In this document: positions 8,167 through 17,335 of the stretch, piece by piece
How positions within the stretch are numbered: position 1 is the stretch's first letter
How the letters are laid out: every line of letters begins with the position of its first letter
Source of the DNA: an uncultured Stenotrophomonas sp.
GTDB lineage: Bacteria; Pseudomonadota; Gammaproteobacteria; Xanthomonadales; Xanthomonadaceae
DNA: 64,000 bases
Reading direction: 5' to 3'
NCBI RefSeq assembly: GCF_945952405.1
Contig: NZ_CAMFIA010000007.1
Span: 178,262-242,261 of the forward strand
Position numbers and translations under genes: made by a program
The notes under the pieces: model-generated
The model's input: only the letters and a program-made list of their open reading frames with translations
Database searches by the model: none
Told to the model about the DNA's origin: nothing

Positions 8167-9387
8167 ATGAATTTCCGTTCCGCCGCCACTGCCCTGGCCG
8201 CCACCCTGGTGGTGGGCCTGGCTTCCGCCCAGACGCCGCTGCCGACTCCGGCCACGCCGGCGCCTGCCGCCGCCGCTGCCGCCCCGGCCACCGTCGCCAC
8301 TCCGCCGGCCCCGGCACCGAGCGTGTCCAAGGCCTGGGTCCTGATGGATTACGCCACCGGCCAGGTGCTGGCCGGCGAGAACGTCCATGAGCAGCTGGCC
8401 CCGGCCAGCATCACCAAGGTGATGACGTCCTACGTGGTCGCCGCCGAAGTCAAGAACGGCAAGGTCCGTGCGGATGACCAGGTGATGATGAGCGAGCGCG
8501 CCTGGCGCGAAGGCGGCGCGGGTACCGATGGCAGCTACAGCGGCTTCCCGGTCAACCAGACCGCACGCCTGGAAGACATGGAAAAGGGCATGGCGATCCA
8601 GTCCGGCAATGACGCCGCGATCGCCCTGGCCGAACACGTGGCCGGCAGCGAGGAAGCCTTTGCCTCGCTGATGAACAGCTACGCCGCCAAGATCGGCATG
8701 AAGGACTCGCACTTCGTCAACGCTCACGGGCTGACCGCGCAGGGCCACCACAGCACCGCCTACGACCTCGCGCTGCTGGGCCGCGCGATGGTGCGCGATT
8801 ACCCGGAAACCTACGCGTACAACAAGATCAAGGAATTCCAGGTCGGCAGCATCAAGCAGCCGAACCGCAACCTGCTGCTGTGGCGCGATGGCAGCGTGGA
8901 CGGCATCAAGACCGGCCATACCTCTGAAGCCGGCTACTGCCTGATGAGCTCGGCCCAGCGTGGCGACCAGCGCCTGATCGCCGTGGTGCTGGGCGGTGCG
9001 TCGGAGAAGCAGCGTGCCGATGACAGCCTGGCCCTGCTGAACTGGGGCTTCCGCTTCTTCGAGACCCACCGCCTGTACGAGCCGGGCAAGGCCGTGGCCG
9101 AGCACAAGGTCTGGAAGGGCACCACTGACAAGGTGCAGCTGGGCGTGGCCCAGCCGATGCTGGTCAGCGTGCCGCGTGGCCGCTACAACGACCTGAAGCC
9201 GAGCATCGACGTGCCGAAGACCCTGGAAGCACCGTTCACCGCTGGCCAGCAGGTCGGCACCGTGAAGGTCACCCTGGATGGCAAGGTCATTGCCGAGGCC
9301 CCGCTGGTGGCGGTGGCTGCGGTCGAACAGGCCGGCTTCTTCAAGCGCCTGTGGGACAGCTTCTGGATGTGGTGGGAATCGGAATGA
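8167..9387 (+). CDS. dacC: D-alanyl-D-alanine carboxypeptidase (PBP5/6 class)
   Basis: 406 residues from ATG 8167, which gives a clean signal peptide cleaved after ASA-Q and then an Ala/Pro linker. Active-site motifs are S81-I-T-K84, S146-G-N148 and K248-T-G250. The C-terminal PBP5 domain ends in an amphipathic Trp/Phe-rich helix (FFKRLWDSFWMWW), typical of membrane-attached DD-carboxypeptidases. It trims pentapeptides and so controls cross-linking and AmpC-inducing muropeptides. A strong terminator follows. Confidence 0.94.
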   Translation: MNFRSAATALAATLVVGLASAQTPLPTPATPAPAAAAAAPATVATPPAPAPSVSKAWVLMDYATGQVLAGENVHEQLAPASITKVMTSYVVAAEVKNGKVRADDQVMMSERAWREGGAGTDGSYSGFPVNQTARLEDMEKGMAIQSGNDAAIALAEHVAGSEEAFASLMNSYAAKIGMKDSHFVNAHGLTAQGHHSTAYDLALLGRAMVRDYPETYAYNKIKEFQVGSIKQPNRNLLLWRDGSVDGIKTGHTSEAGYCLMSSAQRGDQRLIAVVLGGASEKQRADDSLALLNWGFRFFETHRLYEPGKAVAEHKVWKGTTDKVQLGVAQPMLVSVPRGRYNDLKPSIDVPKTLEAPFTAGQQVGTVKVTLDGKVIAEAPLVAVAAVEQAGFFKRLWDSFWMWWESE

Positions 9388-9411
9388 TCCACGCCCCGGC
9401 GTGGTGAATGG

Positions 9412-9438
9412 AAAAGGCCGGCGAATGCCGGCCTTTTT
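9412..9438 (+). terminator. Intrinsic terminator after dacC
   Basis: AAAAGGCCGGC, loop GAAT, GCCGGCCTTTTT: an 11-bp stem ending in a T run, 25 bp after the dacC stop. The symmetric A and T runs mean it may also act on the opposite strand, where the lpxR-like gene converges. Confidence 0.92.
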
Positions 9439-9492
9439 CATTGCAGCGGGTGCGCCGGGCCACGCGGCCGGCAGCCGTCCGTTTGATCGGCC

Positions 9493-10566
9493 TCACAGCG
9501 AGCGGCTGATGGTGAAGCTGCCGAACACCGGGGCCTCGCGCTGGCCGTAGAACTCGCGGGTGCTGTGGTAGCGCGCCACCGCGAACTTCCAGCGGCCGTG
9601 CGTCAGCGCCATGCCGTAGCCGCCCTGCGCCACCACGTGCCGCTTGTCGACGCTGTGGCTGCTGCGGAACGTGTTGCCGTCCAGGGTGATGTCGCGGATC
9701 ATCCATGCCGCATCGGTGGTGACGAACATGTGCCACGACCAGCCGCTCGGGCGGCCACCGCGTGTCGGCGCCGTGTTCTCACCGGCCGGACGCAGCGGCG
9801 TGCTGCCGAAATCATCGGGCAGCTTCCAGCCGAATCGCACTTCGCCACCGGCGTTGGCCTTGGTTTCCAGGTTGCCGATCGCGCCGCCGTAGTGGCTGAT
9901 CGCATCCCAGCCCCAACCGCCGGCATTGATGCTGGCATCGGCCGGCCAGCGGCGCATGCGCTCATGGGTCAGCATGAACACCGGTTCGTTGTGCAGCTGG
10001 TTGTCCCAGCCCTCGAACTTCTTGTCGTTGAGGATGTTGTGCACCGCGTCCTGCACCTGCTTGCCCTGCGCCCACGGGCCGACCACGCCCAGCGCCAGCT
10101 GGGTGGTCTGCAGGCGGTCGCCACTGCGCGCGTTGAAGCCGAAGCTTGCAATCAGCACGCCGGCATACGGGCGGTCGTCCTTGATCAGGTCGCGGCGGGT
10201 CGGGTCGGTCGGGGTGAAGATGCCCTGGCCGATGCTGAAGATCATGTTCTGCTGTTCGAACCTGCCCGGATGCAGGCCTTCCAGGTACTGGTTCACCCAG
10301 CGCGCCATGCGCGGCAGGCAGGGGTCGTCGGTGTAGTCGACCAGGTTCGGCGAGACCAGGGTCAGCTGCGCGCCGTTGGTGTAGCCCTGGTCCTGGTGGC
10401 GGCCACCGAACAGGTCGTTGTCGACGCGGAAGTTGATCTGCGGCGGGTGGTCGCGCATCGCATCCGGGCCGCATTGTTCGGCGGCCTGGGCGGCGAGGGG
10501 AAGGGCAGCAGCGAGCAGGCCGGACAGCCCGAAGGCGGCAAGGCGGCGTTGGGAAGGGGGGCTCAT
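9493..10566 (-). CDS. lpxR: LpxR-like outer-membrane lipid A deacylase (DUF2219)
   Basis: 357 residues from ATG 10566, chosen because it begins a proper signal peptide cleaved near AQA-A; the frame extends upstream without one. VDNDLFGG, GYTNGAQL and GWDNQLHNEP match the conserved segments of LpxR, the 12-stranded barrel that removes the 3'-acyloxyacyl chain of lipid A. N/D in the first motif and the His in DAVHNIL correspond to expected active-site residues. The protein ends in ISRSL, giving a hydrophobic last strand. The substrate is inferred from the family. Confidence 0.8.
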   Translation of the reverse strand: MSPPSQRRLAAFGLSGLLAAALPLAAQAAEQCGPDAMRDHPPQINFRVDNDLFGGRHQDQGYTNGAQLTLVSPNLVDYTDDPCLPRMARWVNQYLEGLHPGRFEQQNMIFSIGQGIFTPTDPTRRDLIKDDRPYAGVLIASFGFNARSGDRLQTTQLALGVVGPWAQGKQVQDAVHNILNDKKFEGWDNQLHNEPVFMLTHERMRRWPADASINAGGWGWDAISHYGGAIGNLETKANAGGEVRFGWKLPDDFGSTPLRPAGENTAPTRGGRPSGWSWHMFVTTDAAWMIRDITLDGNTFRSSHSVDKRHVVAQGGYGMALTHGRWKFAVARYHSTREFYGQREAPVFGSFTISRSL

Positions 10567-10879
10567 CGGGGCGGATTCTTTTGTCGTTTTCAGCCGCGAC
10601 ACGGTACCCCCTGGGGACCCCCGAAACGACCACGCCGGGCTCACTTGTCTGTTCCGAAAACAACATTGTCCGCCCGACACAATGTGATACGTGAATCGAT
10701 CCAGCGGCCTGGCCTTGACCGAATGTGTCGCTATCGGCATTTCAGTCAGCTGCGGTTGTGGTTGGGTCCCTGCATGCCCTATCCTCTGCGCCGGCGCCTG
10801 GGGGGCGCCCAACAAGGATTCAGGTCCCAGACCCTTTACTCAACCCATGGATTGTGCTTCGCCGTCGGCGAGGTGCTGG
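10567..10879. other. Divergent intergenic region, lpxR-like / csgG-like
   Basis: 313 bp between divergent starts, so it should hold both promoters. The only clear structure is a hairpin GGTACCCC-CT-GGGGACC at 10603-10619, near the lpxR-like start. A frame continuous with the downstream gene reaches back to a GTG at 10691, but this part encodes a Cys/Gly-rich stretch with no signal peptide and is probably untranslated. Confidence 0.5.
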
Positions 10880-11881
10880 ATGACTCAAATGAACAAATCG
10901 AATTCGCTCGCCCATGCGCTGGCCTGCGCGTTGCTGGGTGCCGGTCTGGTGGCCGTCAGTGCACCGGCGTCGGCGGGTCTGCGCGACAGCTTCGCCAACA
11001 GCCGCACCTCTGCCCAGGAGCAGAGCAAGAAGGGCCAGGCCGAGATTCCGGTCTGCACCAAGCCGCTGGGTTCCATCTCGGTGATCGAACCGGAAGACGT
11101 GGTGAACTGGTGGACCGGCCAGCAGCTGCCGGCGCCGTCGAAGCTGATCAAGGTCTTCGTCAACAAGTCCAAGTGCTTCACCCTGGTCGACCGTGGCGTC
11201 GGCATGGCGGCCGCCCAGGCCGAGCGTGCGCTGGCCAGCGAAGGCCAGCTGCGCGGCCGCTCCAACATCGGCAAGGGCCAGATCCGCGCCGCCGATTACG
11301 TGCTGGTGCCGGACCTGATCTCGCAGAACAGCAACGCCGGCGGCAACGCCATTGGCGGCCTGCTGGGCGGCCTGATCGGTGGCAAGGCCGGCGCGGTGGT
11401 CAGCGGCCTGAACTTCCGCAGCAAGACCGCGGACGTGACCCTGACCCTGACCGACGTGCGTTCGTCCGAGCAGGTGGCCATCGTCGAGGGCAACTCGAAG
11501 AAGACCGACCTGGGCTGGGGCGCCGGTGGCGGCCTGTTCGGCGGCGGCGGCATCGGCGCGATGGGCGTGGGCGGCTATGCCAACACCGAAATCGGCCAGG
11601 TGATCACCCTGGCTTACCTGCAGGCCTACACCAACATGGTGGCCGAGCTGGGTGGCCTGCCGGCCAATGCCTCGGCGGCCAACGCCGGCCAGGCGGTGAC
11701 CATGCTCAAGGCCGGCCGCCTGCTGGCCAATGCCAAGGGTACCGGCGCGCCGGTGCGCTCGCTGGAACCGGGCATGCTGCTGTACCCCACCGGCGTCAAG
11801 GAAGGCACCATGTGGGAAGTGGAAGACGAAATGGGCAACAAGGGCTGGGTCAATTCCACCCTGATGGAAACGGCCAAGTAA
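10880..11881 (+). CDS. CsgG/HfaB-like exported protein
   Basis: 333 residues from ATG 10880 (or 330 from 10889). The signal peptide is cleaved after ASA-G and the mature protein has no lipobox cysteine. The body resembles the CsgG/HfaB family: KSKCFTLVDRG, AAQAERALASEGQL, ADYVLVPDLISQ, a Gly-rich stretch, and TADVTLTLTDVRSSEQVAIVEG. The last 60 residues resemble a small SH3-like fold. CsgG forms the curli secretion pore, but no curli genes are nearby, so a role in cell-surface assembly or stress is only inference. Confidence 0.65.
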   Translation: MTQMNKSNSLAHALACALLGAGLVAVSAPASAGLRDSFANSRTSAQEQSKKGQAEIPVCTKPLGSISVIEPEDVVNWWTGQQLPAPSKLIKVFVNKSKCFTLVDRGVGMAAAQAERALASEGQLRGRSNIGKGQIRAADYVLVPDLISQNSNAGGNAIGGLLGGLIGGKAGAVVSGLNFRSKTADVTLTLTDVRSSEQVAIVEGNSKKTDLGWGAGGGLFGGGGIGAMGVGGYANTEIGQVITLAYLQAYTNMVAELGGLPANASAANAGQAVTMLKAGRLLANAKGTGAPVRSLEPGMLLYPTGVKEGTMWEVEDEMGNKGWVNSTLMETAK

Positions 11882-12052
11882 GCCGCCTGCGTGCCGGCCG
11901 GGTGCCGGCACGCGTCGCCTGCCGGGGCCGGCCTTTGTGGGCCGGCCCCTATCATGGGCGCCGCCCCGCTGCAACGCAGCGGCTCGCCGGTGCCGCTTTT
12001 GACTTTGATGAATACTCTTGGGTTTGTTGCCCTGCGGCCCGATAATGGGTCC

Positions 12053-12331
12053 ATGGAAATCAAGTCCGACAACCCCGACCACGGCTTCCAGTTCCCCGGC
12101 CAGTTCGAGCTCAGCGCCATGGGCCCGGCCAACCGCGGCCTGGAACATGAGCTTCCCCGCCTGCTGCTGGCTGCCGGCATCGATGTCGTCAATGAACGCA
12201 TCAGCTGGAAGCATTCGACCAACGGCAAGTACGTGTCCGTCCGCATCGTGTTCAAGGCCGACAGCCGCGAACAGTACGATCTGGCGCACCAGGCACTGCG
12301 CGACCACCCGGAAGTGAAGTGGACGCTGTAG
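12053..12331 (+). CDS. ybeD: DUF493 protein, YbeD family
   Basis: 92 residues beginning [16 protein letters not shown]. It has the compact alpha/beta ACT-like fold pattern of DUF493 and ends DHPEVKWTL. YbeD-type genes sit directly before lipB in many gamma-proteobacteria, as here, where its end overlaps lipB by 13 bases. Its biochemical role is unknown; the context suggests a link to lipoate metabolism. ATG 12053 is chosen over upstream starts because the family begins there. Confidence 0.88.
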   Translation: MEIKSDNPDHGFQFPGQFELSAMGPANRGLEHELPRLLLAAGIDVVNERISWKHSTNGKYVSVRIVFKADSREQYDLAHQALRDHPEVKWTL

Positions 12332-13029
12332 CCGACAGCTGCCCGGCCGAAGCCGCCCCGGAAGACCGCGCGCCGCGCCCGGCGCTGGTCCGCGACCTCG
12401 GCCGCCAGGCCTACGAGCCGGTGTGGCGCGCCATGCAGCGCTTCACCGACCAGCGCAGCGAGGCCGATGCGGACGAGCTGTGGGTGGTCGAGCATGACCC
12501 GGTGTTCACCCTGGGCCAGGCCGGCAAGGACGAACACGTGCTGGCGCCGGGCGCGATCCCGGTGCTGCATGTGGACCGTGGCGGCCAGGTGACCTATCAC
12601 GGGCCCGGCCAGATCGTGGTCTACCCGTTGTTGCGCCTGCCGCGGCTGGGCATTGGCGTGCGCGACTATGTGTGCCGCATCGAGCAGGCCATCATCGATA
12701 CCCTGGCCGAGTGGAACATCGGGGCCGAACGCCGCGAAGGCGCCCCGGGTGTCTACGTCGGTGGCGCCAAGATCGCCGCACTCGGCATCCGCGTCCGTCG
12801 CGGCTGCACCTTCCATGGCCTGGCCTTCAACGTGTCGATGGACCTGGAACCTTTCCACCGTATCAACCCCTGTGGCTACCAGGGGTTGCAGGTGACCTCG
12901 GTAGTAGACTTGGGCGGGCCCTCCGGGATGGAGGCCGTCAAGCCGGTGCTGCTGGACCACCTGGCCCGCCAGTTCGGCCTGCTGCTGCAGCACACGCCCG
13001 AACTGCCCGATCTTTCTGCGGCCGCCTGA
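12319..13029 (+). CDS. lipB: Octanoyl-[acyl-carrier-protein] transferase LipB
   Basis: 236 residues, starting at a GTG inside the end of the previous gene. It moves octanoate from octanoyl-ACP to lipoyl domains. [12 protein letters not shown] (87-98) is the LipB signature. Catalytic C185 lies in INPCGYQGL and the partner K151 in [10 protein letters not shown]. The 20 residues before ALVRDLG are poorly conserved, so translation might begin later. lipA follows after 18 bp, forming the lipoate synthesis operon. Confidence 0.95.
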   Translation: MDAVADSCPAEAAPEDRAPRPALVRDLGRQAYEPVWRAMQRFTDQRSEADADELWVVEHDPVFTLGQAGKDEHVLAPGAIPVLHVDRGGQVTYHGPGQIVVYPLLRLPRLGIGVRDYVCRIEQAIIDTLAEWNIGAERREGAPGVYVGGAKIAALGIRVRRGCTFHGLAFNVSMDLEPFHRINPCGYQGLQVTSVVDLGGPSGMEAVKPVLLDHLARQFGLLLQHTPELPDLSAAA

Positions 13030-13047
13030 CCGCTCCCCGGAACTGCC

Positions 13048-14058
13048 ATGACTGAAACCACCGCCCGTTCCATTCCCCTGCAGATCGTGCAGGGCGACTC
13101 TCCGTCCGCCGCGCCGTTGCAGGCCGGGGTCAAGCAGCTGGGCGGTGACAAGATCAACCGCTCGCCAGTGCAGTTCGCCGACGCGCCGGTGCTGCGCAAG
13201 CCCTCCTGGATCCGCGTGCGCATTCCCTCGGGCAATGCGGTGCAGAACCTGAAGGCCAAGCTGCGCGAGAACCGCCTGGTGACGGTGTGCGAGGAAGCCA
13301 GCTGCCCGAACATCCACGAATGCTTCGGTCACGGCACCGCCACCTTCATGATCCTCGGCGAGGTCTGCACCCGCCGCTGCTCGTTCTGCGACGTGGCCCA
13401 CGGCCGGCCGAAGCCGCCGGATGCCAACGAGCCGGCCAGCCTCGGCCAGACCGTGGCCGACATGGGCCTGAAGTACGTGGTGGTGACCAGCGTCGACCGT
13501 GATGACCTGCGTGATGGTGGTGCCCAGCACTTCGTCGACTGCATCAGCGCCATCCGCGAGAAGTCGCCGGGCACCCGCATCGAAGTGCTGACCCCGGACT
13601 TCCGTGGCAAGGGCCGCATGGAGCGCGCGCTGGAGATCCTGGCGCAGAACCCGCCGGACGTGTTCAACCACAACATCGAGACCGTGCCGGACCTGTACCG
13701 CAACGTGCGCCCGGGCGCGGACTACCAGTGGTCGCTGAACCTGCTGAAGAACTTCAAGGCGCAGCACCCGGAGGTGCCGACCAAGAGCGGCATCATGCTG
13801 GGCCTGGGCGAAGACTTCGAACAGATCAAGGCCACCATGCGCGACCTGCGCGCGCACGACGTGGACATGATCACCATCGGCCAGTACCTGCAGCCGACCG
13901 CGCACCATCATCCGGTGCTGAAGTACTGGACCCCCGAGGACTACAAGGCGCTGGAAGACTACGGCTACGAGCTGGGCTTCAGCCACGTGGCCTCCGGCCC
14001 GATGGTGCGCTCGTCGTACCACGCCGACGTGCAGGCCAAGGGCGCCGGGATTTCCTGA
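13048..14058 (+). CDS. lipA: Lipoyl synthase LipA
   Basis: 336 residues, a radical SAM enzyme inserting two sulfurs into protein-bound octanoyl groups. The auxiliary cluster cysteines are C81, C86 and C92 ([12 protein letters not shown]). The SAM cluster cysteines are C107, C111 and C114 (CTRRCSFC). The C-terminal RSSYHAD supplies the serine that ligates the auxiliary cluster. All hallmark residues are present. It works directly after LipB. Confidence 0.98.
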   Translation: MTETTARSIPLQIVQGDSPSAAPLQAGVKQLGGDKINRSPVQFADAPVLRKPSWIRVRIPSGNAVQNLKAKLRENRLVTVCEEASCPNIHECFGHGTATFMILGEVCTRRCSFCDVAHGRPKPPDANEPASLGQTVADMGLKYVVVTSVDRDDLRDGGAQHFVDCISAIREKSPGTRIEVLTPDFRGKGRMERALEILAQNPPDVFNHNIETVPDLYRNVRPGADYQWSLNLLKNFKAQHPEVPTKSGIMLGLGEDFEQIKATMRDLRAHDVDMITIGQYLQPTAHHHPVLKYWTPEDYKALEDYGYELGFSHVASGPMVRSSYHADVQAKGAGIS

Positions 14059-14065
14059 CGCTCCG

Positions 14066-14158
14066 CCGGTTGGGGGCGGATGCTCTCTACCGGTGGGAGC
14101 GGACCCTCTCTGCCGGTGGGAGCGGACCCTCTCTGCCGGTGGGTGCGGACCGTTGGTC
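14066..14158. repeat. Degenerate 23-bp tandem repeat ending in a palindrome
   Basis: Units CCGGTGGGAGCGGACCCTCTCTG occur at 14090-14112 and 14113-14135, with a diverged copy before (14066-14089). A partial copy after (from 14136) turns into the palindrome GTGCGGACCGTTGGTCCGCAC. There is no coding potential. It lies directly behind lipA and could act as its transcript end. It looks like serial duplication of one half of a SMAG-like unit. Confidence 0.7.
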
Positions 14159-14178
14159 CGCACACCCCAGCCTCTCCT

Positions 14179-14241
14179 GTAGAGCCGAGCCCATGCTCGG
14201 CTGCTGCTTCCGGACAGAGCCGAGCAGGGGCTCGGCTCTAC
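14179..14241. repeat. SMAG palindrome pair between lipA and prc
   Basis: A GTAG-headed palindrome at 14179-14202 faces an inverted partner at 14216-14241 (AGAGCCGAGC-AGGG-GCTCGGCTCTAC). Together they can form one long hairpin. With the tandem repeat just upstream this accounts for most of the 349 bp between lipA and prc; the last 160 bp should hold the prc promoter. Confidence 0.85.
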
Positions 14242-14407
14242 AAGGCTGCCGCTGCCTTCGCCTGCATTCACAATTTGCTACACCGGCCCCGCTAGGCTGG
14301 TTTTCCACCGGACGTGGGCGGGTGACAAACCCGGCAACTTTCGGCACTGTCGTGGTGTCTGAACACCCTGCAGTCTCCCCCTTGGCAAGGCGCCTTCGAG
14401 CACGTCA

Positions 14408-16585
14408 ATGAAATTCAAAGCCCCCGCATTCCTGATGGCCCTGGCGCTGGTTGCGCCGCTGGCGCTGGCGGCCAAGGCCGACTCGCCCGCATTGCCCGCC
14501 GCGGCGACCGCCGATCAGGTGACCACCTCCAAGCTGGTATACGGCCTGCTGTCCGACAGCCGCTACGCCTACCGCCCGCGTGCGCTGGACGAGGCCACCT
14601 CCAAGGACGTGTTCAAGCGTTACCTGGAGACCCTGGACGGTGGCAAGCAGTACTTCACCCAGGCCGACGTAGCGCGTTTCGCGCCGTTCGAAGCCAACAT
14701 CTCCTCGGCCATCCGTGGCGGCGAGCTGGAGCCTGCGTTCCAGGTGTTCGCGGTCTACAAGCAGCGCGTCGGCGAGCGCGTGGCCTATGCACGCAAGCTG
14801 CTCAAGCAGGAGCCGGATTTCACTACCGACGAGCGCTTCGAGTACGACCGCAAGAAGGTGCCGTGGGCGGCCAGCAGCGCCGAGCTGGATGAGCTGTGGC
14901 GCAAGTCGGTCAAGAACGATTGGCTGCGCCTGAAACTGGCCGGCAAGAAGCCGGATGACATCCGCAAGACGCTGGACAAGCGTTACGCGACGCTGGAGAA
15001 GTCGGTCAATGAACTGAAGGGCGAAGACGTCTTCCAGTTCTTCATGAACGCCTATACCAGCGCCGTCGATCCGCATACCGACTACTTCACGCCGCGTACC
15101 GCCGAGAACTTCAACCAGGCGATGTCGCTGTCGCTGGAAGGCATCGGCGCGCAGCTGCAGCGCCAGGACGACGTGGTGGTGATCCGCGAGATCATCGCCG
15201 GCGGCCCGGCTGCGGTGGATGGCACGCTGAAGCCGGGTGACCGCATCGTCGGCGTCGGCCAGGGCAAGTCCGGCCTGGTCGAGGACGTGATCGGCTGGCG
15301 CATCGACGATGTCGTGGCCAAGATCCGTGGTGCCAAGGACACCCAGGTCAAGCTGGAGTTCATTCCGGCGGCCGAGGGTGCCGACGGCAAGCACCACACG
15401 CTGGTGCTGACCCGGCAGAAGGTGCGCCTGGCCGAACAGGCCGCCAAGGGCGAGACCATGACCATTCCGGCGGCCAATGGCGAACCGGCGCGGAAGATCG
15501 GCGTGATCAAGCTGCCGACCTTCTACCAGGACTTCGAAGGCCGCCGTCGCAATGCCGCCGACTATGCGTCGGCCACCCGCGACGTGGCCAAGCTGCTGGC
15601 CGGATTCAAGAACGACAAGCTGGACGGCGTGGTGCTGGACCTGCGCAACAACGGCGGTGGTTCGCTGGATGAAGCGATCGAACTGACCGGTCTGTTCATC
15701 GAGCAGGGCCCGGTGGTGCAGGTGCGCGAGTCCGGTGGCCGCGTCACCGTCAACAGCGACCGCAACCAGGGCGTGGCGTGGGATGGCCCGCTGGCGGTGC
15801 TGATCAACCGCGGTTCGGCCTCGGCCTCGGAGATCTTCGCCGGCGCCATCCAGGACTACGGTCGTGGCCTGGTGATCGGTGAGACCAGCTTCGGCAAGGG
15901 CACCGTGCAGAACATCGTCGACCTCGACCGTTGGCCGAGTGGCGAGACCCAGCGCTTTGGCCAGGTCAAGCTGACCATCGCCCAGTTCTTCCGCATCAGC
16001 GGCAGCAGCACCCAGCACAAGGGTGTGGTGCCGGACCTGGCGTTCCCGGCCAGCGTCGATGCCACCGAGTTCGGCGAGAGCACCTACGACAACGCGCTGC
16101 CGTGGACCCGCATCGCCGCGGTGCCGCACACCCAGTACGGCAACTTCGCGCCGCTGCTGCCGAAGCTGGAAACCCGGCACGACGCACGCATCGCGTCCGA
16201 CAAGGAATTCCAGTGGTGGAACGAGGACGTGCAGCAGTTCCGCACCGAGGCAGCGAAGAAGTACATCTCGCTCAACGAGGCCACCCGCCGCGCCGAGCGC
16301 GAGCGCCAGGACACCCAGCGCAAGCAGCGCCAGGTGATGCGCAAGGAACTGGGCCTGGCCCTGGACCCGCTGGCCGATGACAGCAGCGACGACGGCCTGA
16401 CCGGCAACGAGCGTGACATCGTCAAGGATGCCGCCCGCGAGAAGGCCGCCGAGAAGCGTCCGGACCCGCTGCTGCGCGAGTCGGCCTCGATCCTGGCCGA
16501 CGCGGTGAACCTGCTGGCCAACGACCGTCCGCTGTCGGCGCAGGTGCTGCCGCAGTCCACCGGCGCCGGCCGCTGGGCCGACTGA
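14408..16585 (+). CDS. prc: Carboxy-terminal processing protease Prc (Tsp)
   Basis: 725 residues, periplasmic S41A protease degrading proteins with hydrophobic C-termini and controlling murein hydrolases. The signal peptide is cleaved near ALA-A. The N-terminal Prc domain is followed by a PDZ domain (about 245-330) and a catalytic core. The Ser-Lys dyad is S472 in GSASASE and K497 in SFGKGTVQ, 25 residues apart as in E. coli Tsp. A DUF3340-type C-terminal domain follows. A terminator lies 25 bp downstream. Confidence 0.96.
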   Translation: MKFKAPAFLMALALVAPLALAAKADSPALPAAATADQVTTSKLVYGLLSDSRYAYRPRALDEATSKDVFKRYLETLDGGKQYFTQADVARFAPFEANISSAIRGGELEPAFQVFAVYKQRVGERVAYARKLLKQEPDFTTDERFEYDRKKVPWAASSAELDELWRKSVKNDWLRLKLAGKKPDDIRKTLDKRYATLEKSVNELKGEDVFQFFMNAYTSAVDPHTDYFTPRTAENFNQAMSLSLEGIGAQLQRQDDVVVIREIIAGGPAAVDGTLKPGDRIVGVGQGKSGLVEDVIGWRIDDVVAKIRGAKDTQVKLEFIPAAEGADGKHHTLVLTRQKVRLAEQAAKGETMTIPAANGEPARKIGVIKLPTFYQDFEGRRRNAADYASATRDVAKLLAGFKNDKLDGVVLDLRNNGGGSLDEAIELTGLFIEQGPVVQVRESGGRVTVNSDRNQGVAWDGPLAVLINRGSASASEIFAGAIQDYGRGLVIGETSFGKGTVQNIVDLDRWPSGETQRFGQVKLTIAQFFRISGSSTQHKGVVPDLAFPASVDATEFGESTYDNALPWTRIAAVPHTQYGNFAPLLPKLETRHDARIASDKEFQWWNEDVQQFRTEAAKKYISLNEATRRAERERQDTQRKQRQVMRKELGLALDPLADDSSDDGLTGNERDIVKDAAREKAAEKRPDPLLRESASILADAVNLLANDRPLSAQVLPQSTGAGRWAD

Positions 16586-16610
16586 GCCGGTATAACGGCG
16601 CGTGACACCC

Positions 16611-16636
16611 GAAGGGCCGGCATCGCCGGCCCTTCT
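16611..16636 (+). terminator. Terminator after prc
   Basis: GAAGGGCCGGC-ATC-GCCGGCCCTTCT forms a stem of about 11 bp with a 3-base loop, followed by the moderately T-rich TGCTTGTG. The weak T tract makes it less certain than a textbook intrinsic terminator. Confidence 0.75.
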
Positions 16637-16744
16637 GCTTGTGCATGAACGGGTCGCAACGGCGGGGGCGGGCAGGCGCGCTTTCGACCTGCCGCACACG
16701 GCGGCGGGACTACCCTTGGCGGTACCGTTCTCGCAGGAGTACCC

Positions 16745-17335
16745 ATGCGGGCCTCCCGTCTTTCCAGCGCTGCCGTGGCCCTCGGCAGCGCCTTGATCCT
16801 GTCGGCGTGTGGTGGTCGCGCCGCCGACAGCACGTTGCTGCGTGAATCCTTCGATTCCGGCGACACCTTTTCGCGCACCGTGGAGGGTCGCCCGGGTGAT
16901 GCCTGCGAGGCGGCACGGCGCACCCTGCTCAGCCAGGGCTATGCCATCGCCCGTTCCGATGAGGCGCAGGTGGAAGGCAACAAGAATTTCCAGCCCCGCG
17001 AAGACGACCACGAGCAGCTGGTGCTGCGTATCTCCTGTGCGCCGCGTGGCAACCAGACGCTGGTGTTCGTCAGTGCGGTGCAGGATCGCTACGCATTGAA
17101 GAAGAGCCCGACCTCGGCCAGCGTCGGCGTGGGGGCGTTGGGTTCGGTGTCGCTGCCGTTCGGCAGCAATGACGACTCGCTGGTGAAAGTGGCCAGCAGC
17201 ACGGTCACCGATGCCGGTTTCTATCAGCGCTTCTTCCAGCGCCTGCAGCAGTACCTGCCCGCCGACGCTGGCACGCCTGCTCCGCCTGCAGCTGCACCTC
17301 CCGAACCGGTACCCGCCAGCACGGACCAGGGGTGA
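16745..17335 (+). CDS. DUF2242 lipoprotein
   Basis: 196 residues with lipobox ILSAC (C22). The core (about 35-165) matches the DUF2242 pattern: DACEAARRTLLSQGYAI, then NFQPRED and LVLRISCAPRG, ending in FYQRFFQRLQQYL. A short Pro/Ala tail follows. The function of the family is unknown; it is a periplasm-facing lipoprotein. Its stop overlaps the start of the next gene by four bases, suggesting the two work together. Confidence 0.75.
   Translation: MRASRLSSAAVALGSALILSACGGRAADSTLLRESFDSGDTFSRTVEGRPGDACEAARRTLLSQGYAIARSDEAQVEGNKNFQPREDDHEQLVLRISCAPRGNQTLVFVSAVQDRYALKKSPTSASVGVGALGSVSLPFGSNDDSLVKVASSTVTDAGFYQRFFQRLQQYLPADAGTPAPPAAAPPEPVPASTDQG

Noticed and set aside
10691-10879. N-terminal extension of the CsgG-like protein from GTG 10691
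   Set aside because: The added 63 residues hide the signal peptide and are Cys/Gly-rich without similarity; ATG 10880 or 10889 gives a normal exported protein.
14066-14158. Possible CRISPR array in the tandem 23-bp repeats
   Set aside because: Repeats are directly adjacent with no spacers and no cas genes are in the window.
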